From JAMDCX01 sp049977145 (GTDB lineage: Bacteria > Planctomycetota > Phycisphaerae > WQYP01), in assembly GCA_049977145.1 (NCBI GenBank), contig JBMFGW010000010.1:1-56206 (forward strand): 56,206 nucleotides of DNA, given 5' to 3'. The notes below the pieces were generated by a model. It did not search any database and was not told the origin of the DNA. It saw only the letters and a list, made by a program, of their open reading frames with translations. Positions 29,125 to 37,822 of the stretch are shown piece by piece (the stretch's first letter is position 1; the number at the start of each line of letters is the position of its first letter). The position numbers were made by a program, and so were the translations under genes.

Positions 29125-30828
29125 TCAACATTGCCGCACCGCAAGAGCTTTGAATATTTCCTGCATGAGACGCTCCACTTTGAACGGTTTCGATAGTACT
29201 GCCGCGAGGCCTTGCTTGGAAGCCTGCACGATGCTGTGATCCGGATCATAGCCGAATCCGGTCATTAAAATTACCGGCGGATTGTGGCCAATTTTTTGTG
29301 CGGCGGCAAAAACCTCATAACCATTTTTGTGAGGCATGCGAATATCGGAAATGACCAGATCATAGCGTGGCTGACCGGCCAGACGGGCCAACGCGTCAGC
29401 GCCATCGGCGGTGGTATCCACAATGCATCCGCAATACGTTAATACATAATGAATGGTCTCTCGAATGTTGGCCTGATCATCCGCCACCAGAATGCGTTTT
29501 CCGCGCAAGCGCGGATCCTCCCGCGGCCACCGACGCTCATCATGTGCGCCAAAAATCTGCTGGGGGCTGGAACACAAACTCCAAAAAGTCTGCCGCACGG
29601 TATTGGCGTTACCGAGTATGGAATTTAGCGCCTGGCACAATACCGCATTGTCTATATTCGCCTCTTTGACCATCTCCAGATCATAAATCATGTCATTAAG
29701 CGGCCCGGCGAGCTCGCAGGCCATTTCCTGCGCGAGTTTGCCGCTGCTGGTGCGTTGTTCCAGCATCAGCAGGTTCAGCACGTTGAGGGCGATGGCCACG
29801 TAGCGCCCGAAAATTTCCGCGAATTGCCGATCATCTTCGGTAAAAAAGGCATACTGATCCGATTCAATATTCAGTACCCCGATGGTTTTATCGTGCAGCA
29901 TCAGCGGCACGGTCAGACTTGATTTGGCCGTATCGAGTCCTGGCACATAACGCGGATCTTTAGCCACATCCGAGGAAATATAGGAACGCCCCGTCGCGGC
30001 GACATGGCCGCATATTCCGTTGCCTTCCGCTTCACAAAATAATTCCGCGTCCATCGCTTCCTGGGGCATGCCAACGGCGATCACCGGCTCAAGTTTATTG
30101 CTCATGGGGTCGAGCAATCGGATATTAAAATGGTCAAAGTGCATAAGTTGACGGAGAAATTTTATGATGCGTTCTTCCAGCAGTTGTTGTCGCTGGAGGA
30201 AGTTGAGTTTGGCTATGGCATCTTTTTCCAGTCGTACCAGCTCACGCCCGGCCTGATCAATGGCATCAAGTTGTTGCTGCAGTCGGCGGGTGTGCGTGGC
30301 GTCCCAGCAGACGGCGACAACATGCGAGATTGTATTTTCCGGATTATGAATCGGCGAGCATACCAGTTCAAAAAACTGCGAATCGCCAATGCTAATGGCG
30401 AATTTACGCGATCGGGGAACATGTTTTTCCGCGTGCTTGGCGGTCGGCAGTGGGTCGGTAAATGCCAAAAAGGCCTGCATGCCGGCCGCACTGATGCGTT
30501 GAATAACCTCTGGCGACCATTGTTTCATACGCCGATTAGACCAGACCATCTGCCCGACCGGATTGATCATGCACACTCCTTCGCCGATGGTATCCAGCAC
30601 TAAACCTGATAACAGGGATCCTTGCGCCCGTTCCAGCGGCAAAAAATCGGCCGATTGCGCCATGACAATATCGAACGCGCCTTTTCGCAGCTCCGCCACC
30701 GCTTCGTCCATGGTCGATACGCAGACGACAGCATCATAATTGCGGGCCAAATTACCGTAGATTTCGGTAGCGCGAAAGTCCGGATCTGAAAGCACCAGCG
30801 CGCGTCGGAGGTTAGATACCACACTCAT
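29125..30828 (-). CDS. Multi-domain signalling protein: degenerate receiver, PAS, GAF and C-terminal receiver
   Basis: A 567-residue soluble protein. Residues 1-70 resemble a receiver domain without a clear phospho-Asp context. Residues 75-190 look like a PAS domain (LDTIGEGVCMINPVGQMVWSN). Residues about 220-370 are a GAF domain (FDHFNIRLLD, GICGHVAATGRSYI, SLTVPLMLHDKTIGVLNIES). A helical linker resembles a histidine-kinase dimerisation region without H-box or ATPase domain. The C-terminal receiver is complete (RILVADDQ, phospho-Asp in VISDIRMPHKNG, LSKPF). There is no output domain. It could be a phosphorelay adaptor. It borders the fluoride island but has no fluoride aptamer of its own. 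Confidence 0.85.
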   Translation of the reverse strand: MSVVSNLRRALVLSDPDFRATEIYGNLARNYDAVVCVSTMDEAVAELRKGAFDIVMAQSADFLPLERAQGSLLSGLVLDTIGEGVCMINPVGQMVWSNRRMKQWSPEVIQRISAAGMQAFLAFTDPLPTAKHAEKHVPRSRKFAISIGDSQFFELVCSPIHNPENTISHVVAVCWDATHTRRLQQQLDAIDQAGRELVRLEKDAIAKLNFLQRQQLLEERIIKFLRQLMHFDHFNIRLLDPMSNKLEPVIAVGMPQEAMDAELFCEAEGNGICGHVAATGRSYISSDVAKDPRYVPGLDTAKSSLTVPLMLHDKTIGVLNIESDQYAFFTEDDRQFAEIFGRYVAIALNVLNLLMLEQRTSSGKLAQEMACELAGPLNDMIYDLEMVKEANIDNAVLCQALNSILGNANTVRQTFWSLCSSPQQIFGAHDERRWPREDPRLRGKRILVADDQANIRETIHYVLTYCGCIVDTTADGADALARLAGQPRYDLVISDIRMPHKNGYEVFAAAQKIGHNPPVILMTGFGYDPDHSIVQASKQGLAAVLSKPFKVERLMQEIFKALAVRQC

Positions 30829-31056
30829 GCGACACCTTCATAAAACCTTAATGATTATACCGGTTCAATCCTGTCGAATAAAGCGTAAGCGTGCGCGCCC
30901 GGGGGAGACCAGTAATTGGTATAGCGGATTTTCGTGCCTGCATCTATGGCGAGGGGCGGCAGGAAAGGCCGCGCCACAAGGAAAGGCTCTGTGTAAAAGT
31001 CCGTTTGTGAATGGTTACTCCCATATTCAAGATGTCTGTCTACTTGCCAGCAGAAT

Positions 31057-33633
31057 TCATCCGGGGAATTCATCAAACTGCCAGGGGAGACAGAGAAATT
31101 TATACCCGGCGACCTTCTCCAGAGCTGTGGGGAGAGCAATCTCTTCATTATCGTTAATCAGTTGTCTTCGTAATGCACCGTGCTTGAGCGTGAAGCTCTG
31201 CATGTCCTCGGAAAGCGCGGCCAAATGACCAGCGGCTTCGTCCAGAATAAGGCGCTTTACCGAAGTACTCTTCACCAGTGCCAATAATCCCGGCAAGTGG
31301 CGCAGACAAACGCCGCGCGAAGCGGAATACCGTTGCCGATTAACGCCACTTTCGACAATTGCAGCCAGACATTGCAGGCACTGTGACTCTGCTTGGGCTG
31401 ACAATCTGCACAGCGCGCAGGAAGAGGAACTTGCCAGAAGTTTCCTGATGGAACTGGTAACATTTTCATCGGTACAATCGACCGCACGCAGACTGCTGGC
31501 CAACTGTTTGGTGAGGCTGGGGTATCCGCGACTCAAACCCTGCGGTGATGATATGGATGCCATCTGCCAAGTGTGTAGCGGACAAAATCCCAGCGATCGG
31601 GCAAACCACTGTTGCGTTGCATCGTCAACGGATATCCGATACTGCCACGTGGCCAATACCTCAAAAATGGTTCTTTTCAAGCGGCGACAGACGGGGCATC
31701 CGGCGAAGCGTAGAGACTCCAAAACCTCCTCGTTGCTGATGGTAATGCTGAAAATGTCGGTAACGGCCTGCGGCTTTAGCGATTTGCCATCTTGAGCCGG
31801 TATGACTCTGTCTATGGTATCGGTCTGCCCCGTGACGGATGCCAATAGTGATGTCAAGGCTTCCTGGATGCGGCGCGCAGTTTGTTCCTGTTCCTGCAGG
31901 GATGCATGAAAGGGGGCTTCCTGACCCCCACTCGGAACCACGATATCTGCAATTAAATTTTTCTCCTTCAACCACAGGGCCGTATCAACTCGTTTGCGGA
32001 ATTCCGTTATCTGCGCCGTGATGAACGAGCGTAATTGCTCCACCGCCATAAGCCTGAGCTTGCTGGTATGTTCCAACGTTTGCCGCCCCAGCCAGTGACG
32101 TAATGGGCGACGGATTGATATCATTGGCAAATATCGCATCCAAAGTGGAGCCGCAAACGTCCATGAATCACTTTGTGGATATAATAGGTGTGGTTCCATA
32201 GCGCCAGGAAATATGCCGCTATCATCAGGCGACATCGGCAACAATTCCGCTTTTTCAACAAACATCAGAGCGTTGGTGGCGGTTTGATTGATGGCCTGCA
32301 ATACGGTGGCGGGCCAGCACCGTATTTCGTCCAGCGTTGCGGCCTGACGTTCGGCGAGCCATTGCCTCAATATTCGTTCCGCAGCGGGAGCTGCAAGCTG
32401 CGCGATATTAGAAAGCACGCGGCGTGCCGGCTTCCAGCGATTGTGCATGTTGGCATCGATTGCATCATTTACGCAGGTAGCCACCGCGGCGTCCATGTGA
32501 CGTTGCAGATCCGCTGTTCCGATATTTTCGATCGTGCCGCATAATCTGGCGGTCAGGGATTCGATGCAGTGCGCCGCAGCGTTATGGAAAAAATTGAAAT
32601 CGGCCTGGATGGAAGTCTTTTTAGCCTCGCGGATAGCTTCAGTCGCGGTTACAAGGCTGCACGCAGCGGAAATATCCGTCTGTTCAAGGGCCAAGAGTCG
32701 TAGCGATCTTTCCACGACCACTCGCAACAAAATATCCCTGCGTTCAGCGGCAAGAAATTCGCCCAGGGCATTACGCAACGCGGCCACGGAATCGGCGTCA
32801 TTTTCGTGATTGACGGTGGGGCTTAGCGAACAATGCGCGGAAACCGAAAAAATCAGCGCCTCTGGGCCTAAACAGGACTTAATTTGGGATCGCACAAACT
32901 CCATTACCTGGAAAAGTTGGGGTTCCGGGAGCAGATCTATTTTGTTCACAACGCAAAAAATCTTTTTGACATCGTGCCGTAGCCGTCGGAGAAATTCCCT
33001 TTCAGATTCGGTCATTGGGGTGTCCACCGAGGTGACAAATATGACGGCGTCACATTGTGGAATGAAAGCTTCCGTGGTTGCGGTGTTTGCTTCGATAGCC
33101 GAGCCGATACCGGGCGTATCCACAAGTTCCACACCTCGTCGCAGGAACGGAGACATGTTTTCAACGTACACCGCACGAATTTGTTTACGGTTGCCGGGGT
33201 TTCCTTGCTCTGTAACAAATTCTGGCAGAGCGGAAACGGGTTTTTCATCTTCCAGGCTCGAATTCATCCATCGGATAACCAGCCGTGGCCGTACACCGAA
33301 GCGAAGAATGGTAATAGCACTGGTCAACGGCAAGAGTCCAGTGGACAGCAGCTCGCTACCGATAAGCGCATTGATCAGGGAGCTTTTCCCTCGCTTAAAC
33401 TGACCCACGACGGCCAGTGTAAACCGATCCTCCGCCAGTTTGGTCAGAATTTGCCGACAACTCGATTCCTGATGCTTTCGGCTACGCATTTGAAAAAGAC
33501 GTTCCAGAAATTGCAACTGTCGTGTAACAGCAAGTTTCAAGTTCACGTATTTCCGCAACGCTTGCGGATCCTCCGGATTCTCCAGATCCACAACGGTTTC
33601 GGATGCCGCATTAACGTGCTGAATAGTATCCAT
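31057..33633 (-). CDS. Dynamin-family GTPase with Cys-rich C-terminal region, fluoride-riboswitch controlled
   Basis: An 858-residue protein. The dynamin G domain is clear: P-loop GQFKRGKSS (77-85), switch LPLTSAITIL, DTPG (172-175), NKID (230-233). A long helical middle follows, with a hydrophobic patch near the middle that could meet the membrane (WMRYLPMI). The last 215 residues carry paired CxxC and CxxH motifs (GCPVC, FCPLH, SCALC, CLQC, CLRH), suggesting two zinc modules; I do not recognise this domain. A fluoride aptamer lies 22 bases upstream (33656-33703) and its 3' strand can pair with the ribosome site CAGGGG. Bacterial dynamins remodel or repair membranes; a role in fluoride stress is inference from the switch. 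Confidence 0.88.
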   Translation of the reverse strand: MDTIQHVNAASETVVDLENPEDPQALRKYVNLKLAVTRQLQFLERLFQMRSRKHQESSCRQILTKLAEDRFTLAVVGQFKRGKSSLINALIGSELLSTGLLPLTSAITILRFGVRPRLVIRWMNSSLEDEKPVSALPEFVTEQGNPGNRKQIRAVYVENMSPFLRRGVELVDTPGIGSAIEANTATTEAFIPQCDAVIFVTSVDTPMTESEREFLRRLRHDVKKIFCVVNKIDLLPEPQLFQVMEFVRSQIKSCLGPEALIFSVSAHCSLSPTVNHENDADSVAALRNALGEFLAAERRDILLRVVVERSLRLLALEQTDISAACSLVTATEAIREAKKTSIQADFNFFHNAAAHCIESLTARLCGTIENIGTADLQRHMDAAVATCVNDAIDANMHNRWKPARRVLSNIAQLAAPAAERILRQWLAERQAATLDEIRCWPATVLQAINQTATNALMFVEKAELLPMSPDDSGIFPGAMEPHLLYPQSDSWTFAAPLWMRYLPMISIRRPLRHWLGRQTLEHTSKLRLMAVEQLRSFITAQITEFRKRVDTALWLKEKNLIADIVVPSGGQEAPFHASLQEQEQTARRIQEALTSLLASVTGQTDTIDRVIPAQDGKSLKPQAVTDIFSITISNEEVLESLRFAGCPVCRRLKRTIFEVLATWQYRISVDDATQQWFARSLGFCPLHTWQMASISSPQGLSRGYPSLTKQLASSLRAVDCTDENVTSSIRKLLASSSSCALCRLSAQAESQCLQCLAAIVESGVNRQRYSASRGVCLRHLPGLLALVKSTSVKRLILDEAAGHLAALSEDMQSFTLKHGALRRQLINDNEEIALPTALEKVAGYKFLCLPWQFDEFPG

Positions 33634-33640
33634 ACAACAA

Positions 33641-33646
33641 CCCCTG
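33641..33646 (-). promoter_or_regulatory. Shine-Dalgarno of dynamin-like gene, complementary to aptamer 3' strand
   Basis: On the minus strand CAGGGG lies seven bases before ATG 33633. It can pair with CTCCTG (plus-strand 33658-33663), the pseudoknot strand of the adjacent fluoride aptamer, with one G-U pair. Confidence 0.6.
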
Positions 33647-33655
33647 TAATAATCA

Positions 33656-33703
33656 AGCAGGAGTCATCAGCCAATGTGGCGTTTATCGGGAACTCCATCC
33701 CAC
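33656..33703 (-). promoter_or_regulatory. Fluoride riboswitch (crcB motif) for dynamin-like gene
   Basis: Minus-strand RNA begins GTGGGATGGAGTTCCC: P2 is GGGA-type stem with loop carrying GGAGU. P3 is GCCA-CAT-TGGC, followed by the conserved CTGATGACTCCTG. GGAGU pairs with ACUCC to make the pseudoknot. This matches the published crcB/fluoride aptamer architecture. Only 22 bases separate it from the start codon, so control is probably translational. Confidence 0.9.
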
Positions 33704-33707
33704 TGAA

Positions 33708-33736
33708 ATTATAGCCTGTCGATTCCCGACTTCCAA
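33708..33736 (-). promoter_or_regulatory. Sigma-70-type promoter for dynamin-like gene leader
   Basis: On the minus strand TTGGAA (33731-33736), a 17-base spacer and a perfect TATAAT (33708-33713). The transcript would begin within a few bases of the aptamer's first helix. Confidence 0.75.
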
Positions 33737-33801
33737 AGGGAAAAATCCAAAGGGAAAAATTGGGGTGCCACTTTGTTGATGTGTTTCGCTGGATTAATGG
33801 T

Positions 33802-33807
33802 TATAAT
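33802..33807 (+). promoter_or_regulatory. -10 element (TATAAT) before second fluoride riboswitch
   Basis: A perfect TATAAT lies eight bases before the aptamer at 33814. No good -35 is seen at 16-18 bases; TTGATG at 33776-33781 would need a 20-base spacer. Confidence 0.6.
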
Positions 33808-33813
33808 AATGGA

Positions 33814-33865
33814 GAGGGGATGGAGTCCCCCCGAAAGTGCCAGTGTGGCTGATGACTCCTGCTGT
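33814..33865 (+). promoter_or_regulatory. Fluoride riboswitch (crcB motif) for 89-residue protein
   Basis: P2 GGGG/CCCC (33816-33830) encloses AUGGAGU; P3 is GCCA-GTG-TGGC; then CTGATGACTCCTGCTGT. Besides the pseudoknot, ACTCC and GCTGT (33855-33859, 33861-33865) are complementary to ACAGCGGAGT at 33887-33896, the ribosome site of the next gene: ten pairs with one bulged U. Divergent from the dynamin leader. Confidence 0.9.
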
Positions 33866-33901
33866 AAAACGTCCTTGCGGCCTATGACAGCGGAGTTACC
33901 C

Positions 33902-34171
33902 ATGAGTATTTTCGGTCCTTCGAGTTTTGATTCCACCCTTGTCGGTAATATCGAGGCACAGAATATTCGGATACAGGAAGCGCGCATTGCGCTGCGGCGG
34001 GTTATGGAATTCACCCGTTATTCCATTGATGATGTAGTTAACGAGCCAATGGCCAAGTTCAGGGTTCGCTATTATTACAAAATTAATCGGGTTGTGGATC
34101 GCTACCTCAAAGCGAAAGAGCGTGCGCAAATTGCCCGAGCCATGGCGGATATCTGGGTCATGCGGTCGTAA
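33902..34171 (+). CDS. Small conserved-looking protein of unknown function under fluoride riboswitch
   Basis: An 89-residue, soluble, helical, Arg-rich protein (MSIFGPSSFDSTLVGNIEAQ...WVMRS). ATG 33902 is chosen because GCGGAG lies six bases upstream, downstream of the aptamer. No signal, membrane helix or known motif is visible. The pattern of Arg/Lys/Glu and a central RYYYKINRVVDRYLKAKERA suggests an amphipathic helical bundle. It is the only gene of its transcript, convergent with the TPR gene on the other strand. Having a private fluoride switch argues that it matters in fluoride stress. I cannot assign a function. Confidence 0.75.
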   Translation: MSIFGPSSFDSTLVGNIEAQNIRIQEARIALRRVMEFTRYSIDDVVNEPMAKFRVRYYYKINRVVDRYLKAKERAQIARAMADIWVMRS

Positions 34172-34204
34172 AAAGGGTAAAGCCGTACCCCGCCGAACCG
34201 GTTA

Positions 34205-34573
34205 CTATTTGGACGTGGGTTTGGCAATGATAGCTCTATTGTCGGGTTGCATACCAATGCGCTCCATCAGATCCTTAATATCCTGGCGGTCAGGATCGGA
34301 TTGTGAGACCTCTCGCGCGATGGTCATTGCTTCCTGATAGCATTTCTGCTGGAAGAGGCATATAGCGAGATGCGCTTGGAAATCAAGATTGAACGGATTT
34401 AACCAGACGGCCCGGCGAAGTTCAGACTCCGCGAGGGCGAAGGCCATTTTTTCCATAAAATAGATTCCTAGTTGGTGATGATCAAATCCTAAATAGCGGC
34501 TGGGCCGCATAGCATTTTCACGACGCTCTTGAAAGTCCGATTGGCGTGTGATGTTGTTATTATGTATTCCCAT
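34205..34573 (-). CDS. TPR-repeat-like small protein
   Basis: A 122-residue soluble protein with about two and a half TPR units (YFMEKMAFALAESELRRAV, WLNPFNLDFQAHLAICLFQQ, CYQEAMTIAREVSQSDPD). It probably binds a partner protein. Its start lies inside the end of the preceding MutS-like gene (14-base overlap), so it is translationally coupled and is the third gene of the fluoride-switched MutS transcript. Partner candidates are the two MutS-like ATPases. Confidence 0.75.
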   Translation of the reverse strand: MGIHNNNITRQSDFQERRENAMRPSRYLGFDHHQLGIYFMEKMAFALAESELRRAVWLNPFNLDFQAHLAICLFQQKCYQEAMTIAREVSQSDPDRQDIKDLMERIGMQPDNRAIIAKPTSK

Positions 34574-36131
34574 CGCATGCTCCAGCCTTGACCGGGGCGG
34601 TGGCGCACGGGGTCATCAGAGGGTGGTGTGCGGATTCGTCGCCAAATAGCTGTTCATAAACGTCGACGCCAAAGCTCGTCGGGAGTGGCGGTCCGGGAAG
34701 CAACTTGAAAGGTCGCGATCCGTCGGATTGCCGTTCTGCACGGAGGAAAAGAGTGTTTTGCCTGTTCTCTGCCCAAAACCCATGGGCCAATTCATACAGG
34801 TGCGTTACGAAGAAGACTCGGACGTGGGCATCCAGTAGGGCGCGGACAATCTGGCGTGCGATCTCGGACCCTTCCAGCTCGTTAGTGGCCGCAAAAGACT
34901 CATTGAATAACACGATGGAATGGGGAATCAGTCGATCGACGATACCGCTGATGAGGTCAAGCTCTTCCGCAAATTTTCCACTGGTCATCGTGGTGTCCTC
35001 TTGGCGCTTGTAATGTGTAAACAAGCCTCGGCACACATCGGCACGGAATGACTCAGCCGTCACGAACATTCCGGCTTGCATCATCAACTGCGCCAAACCT
35101 ATGCCGCGCAAAAATGTTGATTTTCCACCTTGATTAGCCCCTGTGATGATCACAAGGTCCGTGCCGTCGCAGGGTAGATCATTAGCGATAACCGGTTGGC
35201 CGGAAGACAAAGCCAGGCAGATATCACGTAAACCTGTCGCGGCATGTACGCCGGTTCCAACTGCGGCCGGAATTGGAAAGCATAGTGGTACGGATTGGGC
35301 CATAAGTTTATGATGTAAATTCCAACAGCCTAAATAAAATGCTAGTTCCGTACGCAACGTGTTGAAGAAATCCAGAATATGGTCCGCGGATTGAGCCAGC
35401 ACATTGGCGACCAGGTTGATGCCCCGGCTACGCAGATCGGACAGGGCCTGAAATCCGATTTCGTCCCGGGAATCAATGCGAAAACTATAGCGGCGCTGCC
35501 GGCGTGAAAAGATCTGTTTAAACCAGGAGTCCGGCGCATCCGTCACCTGCCGCAGCATATAATTCTTCCCCTGATTTTCAGGTCCCAGTTGTGCGCTGAT
35601 TAAAATTCCGTGGGGAAACTTCAGTTCCCGCAGCCGGGTTTTTAAAAGGGAAAAATATTCATCGGTCAATTCCATTTTTATCTGATTAAATAGCAGCCGG
35701 AAACCTTCGGACGCAAATTCATCGGTGTGTTGATCCGCCAGGTTTCGCAATTGGCCGAGGATCACAATCAGCACCTGCAGCAGGGCCATGGCATCAGACA
35801 GGATGCCGCCGGGGTAGCGGCTGAAAATACCCAACCACCGCCGCTTTTTATTATCGGTGGCATCGACCGCCAAGTTGTAAATGGTTTTTACCACGGTGTA
35901 ATTCCGCAGACAATCGCGAAAAACATTTTGTCGGTATACGATAGTATCCGGGTCGTTGTTGACCGCATTGATGATGGCCTGCCGCGCCACGGCTAAGAGA
36001 AAGTCGTCACCGTCGGCCATGGCCTGAAGCAGGGTTGCAAGCTCCAAATCCTGCGCCAGCATGTCCGCACCCGGAGTCGAGGCCTTATGCACCCTGAAAT
36101 CTTGGTCCCGATACAGCAAATATACCTTCAT
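34560..36131 (-). CDS. MutS-like ATPase, second of tandem pair (fluoride regulon)
   Basis: 523 residues, starting at ATG 36131, which overlaps the upstream stop (ATGA). The C-terminal half is a MutS domain V ATPase: Walker A GANQGGKSTFLRG around residue 330, SFRADVCRGLFTHY, Walker B SIVLFNESFAATN and the HLYELAHGFW His region. The N-terminal half is helical and matches neither the mismatch-recognition nor the connector domain of MutS; the Smr nuclease domain of MutS2 is also missing. So a classical mismatch-repair role is unlikely. It pairs with the similarly built gene upstream and may form a heterodimer. Confidence 0.87.
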   Translation of the reverse strand: MKVYLLYRDQDFRVHKASTPGADMLAQDLELATLLQAMADGDDFLLAVARQAIINAVNNDPDTIVYRQNVFRDCLRNYTVVKTIYNLAVDATDNKKRRWLGIFSRYPGGILSDAMALLQVLIVILGQLRNLADQHTDEFASEGFRLLFNQIKMELTDEYFSLLKTRLRELKFPHGILISAQLGPENQGKNYMLRQVTDAPDSWFKQIFSRRQRRYSFRIDSRDEIGFQALSDLRSRGINLVANVLAQSADHILDFFNTLRTELAFYLGCWNLHHKLMAQSVPLCFPIPAAVGTGVHAATGLRDICLALSSGQPVIANDLPCDGTDLVIITGANQGGKSTFLRGIGLAQLMMQAGMFVTAESFRADVCRGLFTHYKRQEDTTMTSGKFAEELDLISGIVDRLIPHSIVLFNESFAATNELEGSEIARQIVRALLDAHVRVFFVTHLYELAHGFWAENRQNTLFLRAERQSDGSRPFKLLPGPPLPTSFGVDVYEQLFGDESAHHPLMTPCATAPVKAGACDGNT

Positions 36132-37678
36132 GCGTTCAACCTCTTTTTGATCCACTGATAGGTTACATGGTGAATTTCGGCAATCGCCATTGCGTAAGCC
36201 AGCCCATTGGCGGGCCTGCGCTCCAACCGATAGGTACGATGTGTCGGATTTTCCGGGGCGATGGTGGCAACCAGGCTGACGGTTTTCCTATTGAGGCTGG
36301 AAAGCTCGTCAAGAAAAGTTACACACACACATAGTAAATCCAGTTCCGTAAGGCGTTCCAGTATCTTCTTGCCCAGATAGATGCCGTCGCGCAAGCTCGT
36401 CGCGGAGAATATCTCATTCATGATGACAACGCTGTTCGGTGTGGCGTCCTGCAGAATCTGATGCATCCGGACGAGATCATCCTGCAGTTTGCCACGGTGG
36501 GTACCGAGGTCTTCCGCCAACTCAAAATGAGTGAAAAGACGGTCAAAGAAGAATAATCGGGCCTCGGTTCCGGGGACATTGCACCCGATATTAGCCAAAT
36601 AGTGCAACTGTCCAAAGGTGTGTGCGAAGGTAGTTTTTCCACCTTGGTTAGGACCGGAAACCACAAATATTCGTTCCGCATCGCGGAGCTCAAAATCATT
36701 GCACACTACCGGCATTTTGCGGTTGCTGAGCTTTTCAGCAAGTGCTAAATCAAAACTGTTGTAGCTGCTGACGGCCTTGGAAACACTGGATATCTGGGGA
36801 TGGCAGAAGGTCAGCCCCGCCCGCCTGAATTTTTCCTCGTATTCCAGCCACGCCAGGTAAAATTGCACTTCTCGTTCAAAAGTAGTGATTATTCCATCAG
36901 CAAAGTTCTGATGCGCCTGATAGAAGTTATTGAGAGCGGCGAATGCTTCCGGATTTAACAATGCCACGCGGTCGAGGATCCGTGCCTCAATGTGATTCAT
37001 CGTCAGAGAATTCACAAGTTTTACCCGGTAATCCTTGACGGCTCCCTGCTTAAATTTTGCAAAGGCCGCCGCCACCACTTCGCTGTAATCAATTTCGGAA
37101 GCGTAATTCCGAACCGTAACTTTACCGTCTTCAAGAAGAACACTATACCGAATTGCGGAAAGGACTTTCCGGAGCGATTCGACTTCGCGTGTGAGCCCTA
37201 TGAAATCGGCTGATTGAACGTATCGTTCCAGGTAGTCGCGAAAGGATGAAAGCCCGCGGGATTGCACCGTAACAGATCGCAAATCTGATTGCAGTGTGGT
37301 GATGGCCCTGCAATAAATTTCAGTGGCATCTAAGAAACAGCCTTCTCGCTGATATTGGTAACGCCGTGTTCGGGAAGCTATTGCCAGTCGTCGGGTGTTA
37401 CGCAGGGCGGTGACAAATGATTTTATCGGTTCGAAGAGCAGCGGATTTTCCAGATCATGCATAATCTCCTGCCGATATCGGATGTGATCGATATGACCGG
37501 GGCGGGTATAAAATAGTATTTTGAGATCGTACTCATCGCGTCCAACAGTAACGGCATCCACGATCTGGTCAAGATTCAGATCACGAAAAAAGACGGGAGC
37601 CGCAATTGTTGGATCACCTGGTTCCGGCCCGCGTGGATCAAAGAGGATGCTTTTAAAAGCTGTCGTACTATCTTGCAT
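36128..37678 (-). CDS. MutS-like ATPase, first of tandem pair (fluoride regulon)
   Basis: 516 residues from ATG 37678 (MQDSTTAFKSILFD). Domain V ATPase features: Walker A SGPNQGGKTTFAHTFGQL around residue 340, then FTHFELAEDLGTHRGKLQDDL and Walker B NSVVIMNEIFSATS. The N-terminal half is alpha-helical, like the MutS lever/clamp region, without recognition or Smr domains. It shares its layout with the next gene, suggesting an old duplication. A fluoride aptamer lies 30 bases upstream (37706-37765). MutS-like genes have been reported downstream of fluoride riboswitches in other bacteria (recalled, not checked); their role is unknown. Confidence 0.87.
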   Translation of the reverse strand: MQDSTTAFKSILFDPRGPEPGDPTIAAPVFFRDLNLDQIVDAVTVGRDEYDLKILFYTRPGHIDHIRYRQEIMHDLENPLLFEPIKSFVTALRNTRRLAIASRTRRYQYQREGCFLDATEIYCRAITTLQSDLRSVTVQSRGLSSFRDYLERYVQSADFIGLTREVESLRKVLSAIRYSVLLEDGKVTVRNYASEIDYSEVVAAAFAKFKQGAVKDYRVKLVNSLTMNHIEARILDRVALLNPEAFAALNNFYQAHQNFADGIITTFEREVQFYLAWLEYEEKFRRAGLTFCHPQISSVSKAVSSYNSFDLALAEKLSNRKMPVVCNDFELRDAERIFVVSGPNQGGKTTFAHTFGQLHYLANIGCNVPGTEARLFFFDRLFTHFELAEDLGTHRGKLQDDLVRMHQILQDATPNSVVIMNEIFSATSLRDGIYLGKKILERLTELDLLCVCVTFLDELSSLNRKTVSLVATIAPENPTHRTYRLERRPANGLAYAMAIAEIHHVTYQWIKKRLNA

Positions 37679-37705
37679 AACCCACCACCGATTCTGGTAA
37701 CAGTT

Positions 37706-37765
37706 TCGGTAGGAGTCATTAGCACAGCGGAAATAAAGCTGGCATTTTCGGCGAACTCCATCGCC
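37706..37765 (-). promoter_or_regulatory. Fluoride riboswitch (crcB motif) for MutS-like pair
   Basis: Minus strand: P2 GGCGATGGAGTTCGCC (37750-37765), a longer P3 arm using CAGC/GCTG, then GCTAATGACTCCTACCGA. GGAGU/ACUCC form the pseudoknot. CTACCGA (37706-37712) can pair with TCGGTGG (plus-strand 37685-37691), just before ATG 37678, so translation control is plausible. Confidence 0.88.
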
Positions 37766-37794
37766 GGTGGGCAAACGCCTTCGCCACGTCATTA

Positions 37795-37822
37795 ACTATA
37801 CTTGCTTTGCCAGCGGAGTCAA
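37795..37822 (-). promoter_or_regulatory. Promoter for MutS-like operon
   Basis: Minus strand TTGACT (37817-37822), 16-base spacer, TATAGT (37795-37800). The -35 is part of a 12-base palindrome GTCAAATTTGAC. Confidence 0.65.

Noticed and set aside
34560..37678. Calling the tandem ATPases MutS or MutS2 mismatch-repair proteins
   Set aside because: They keep only the ATPase and helical lever-like part; recognition and Smr domains are missing.
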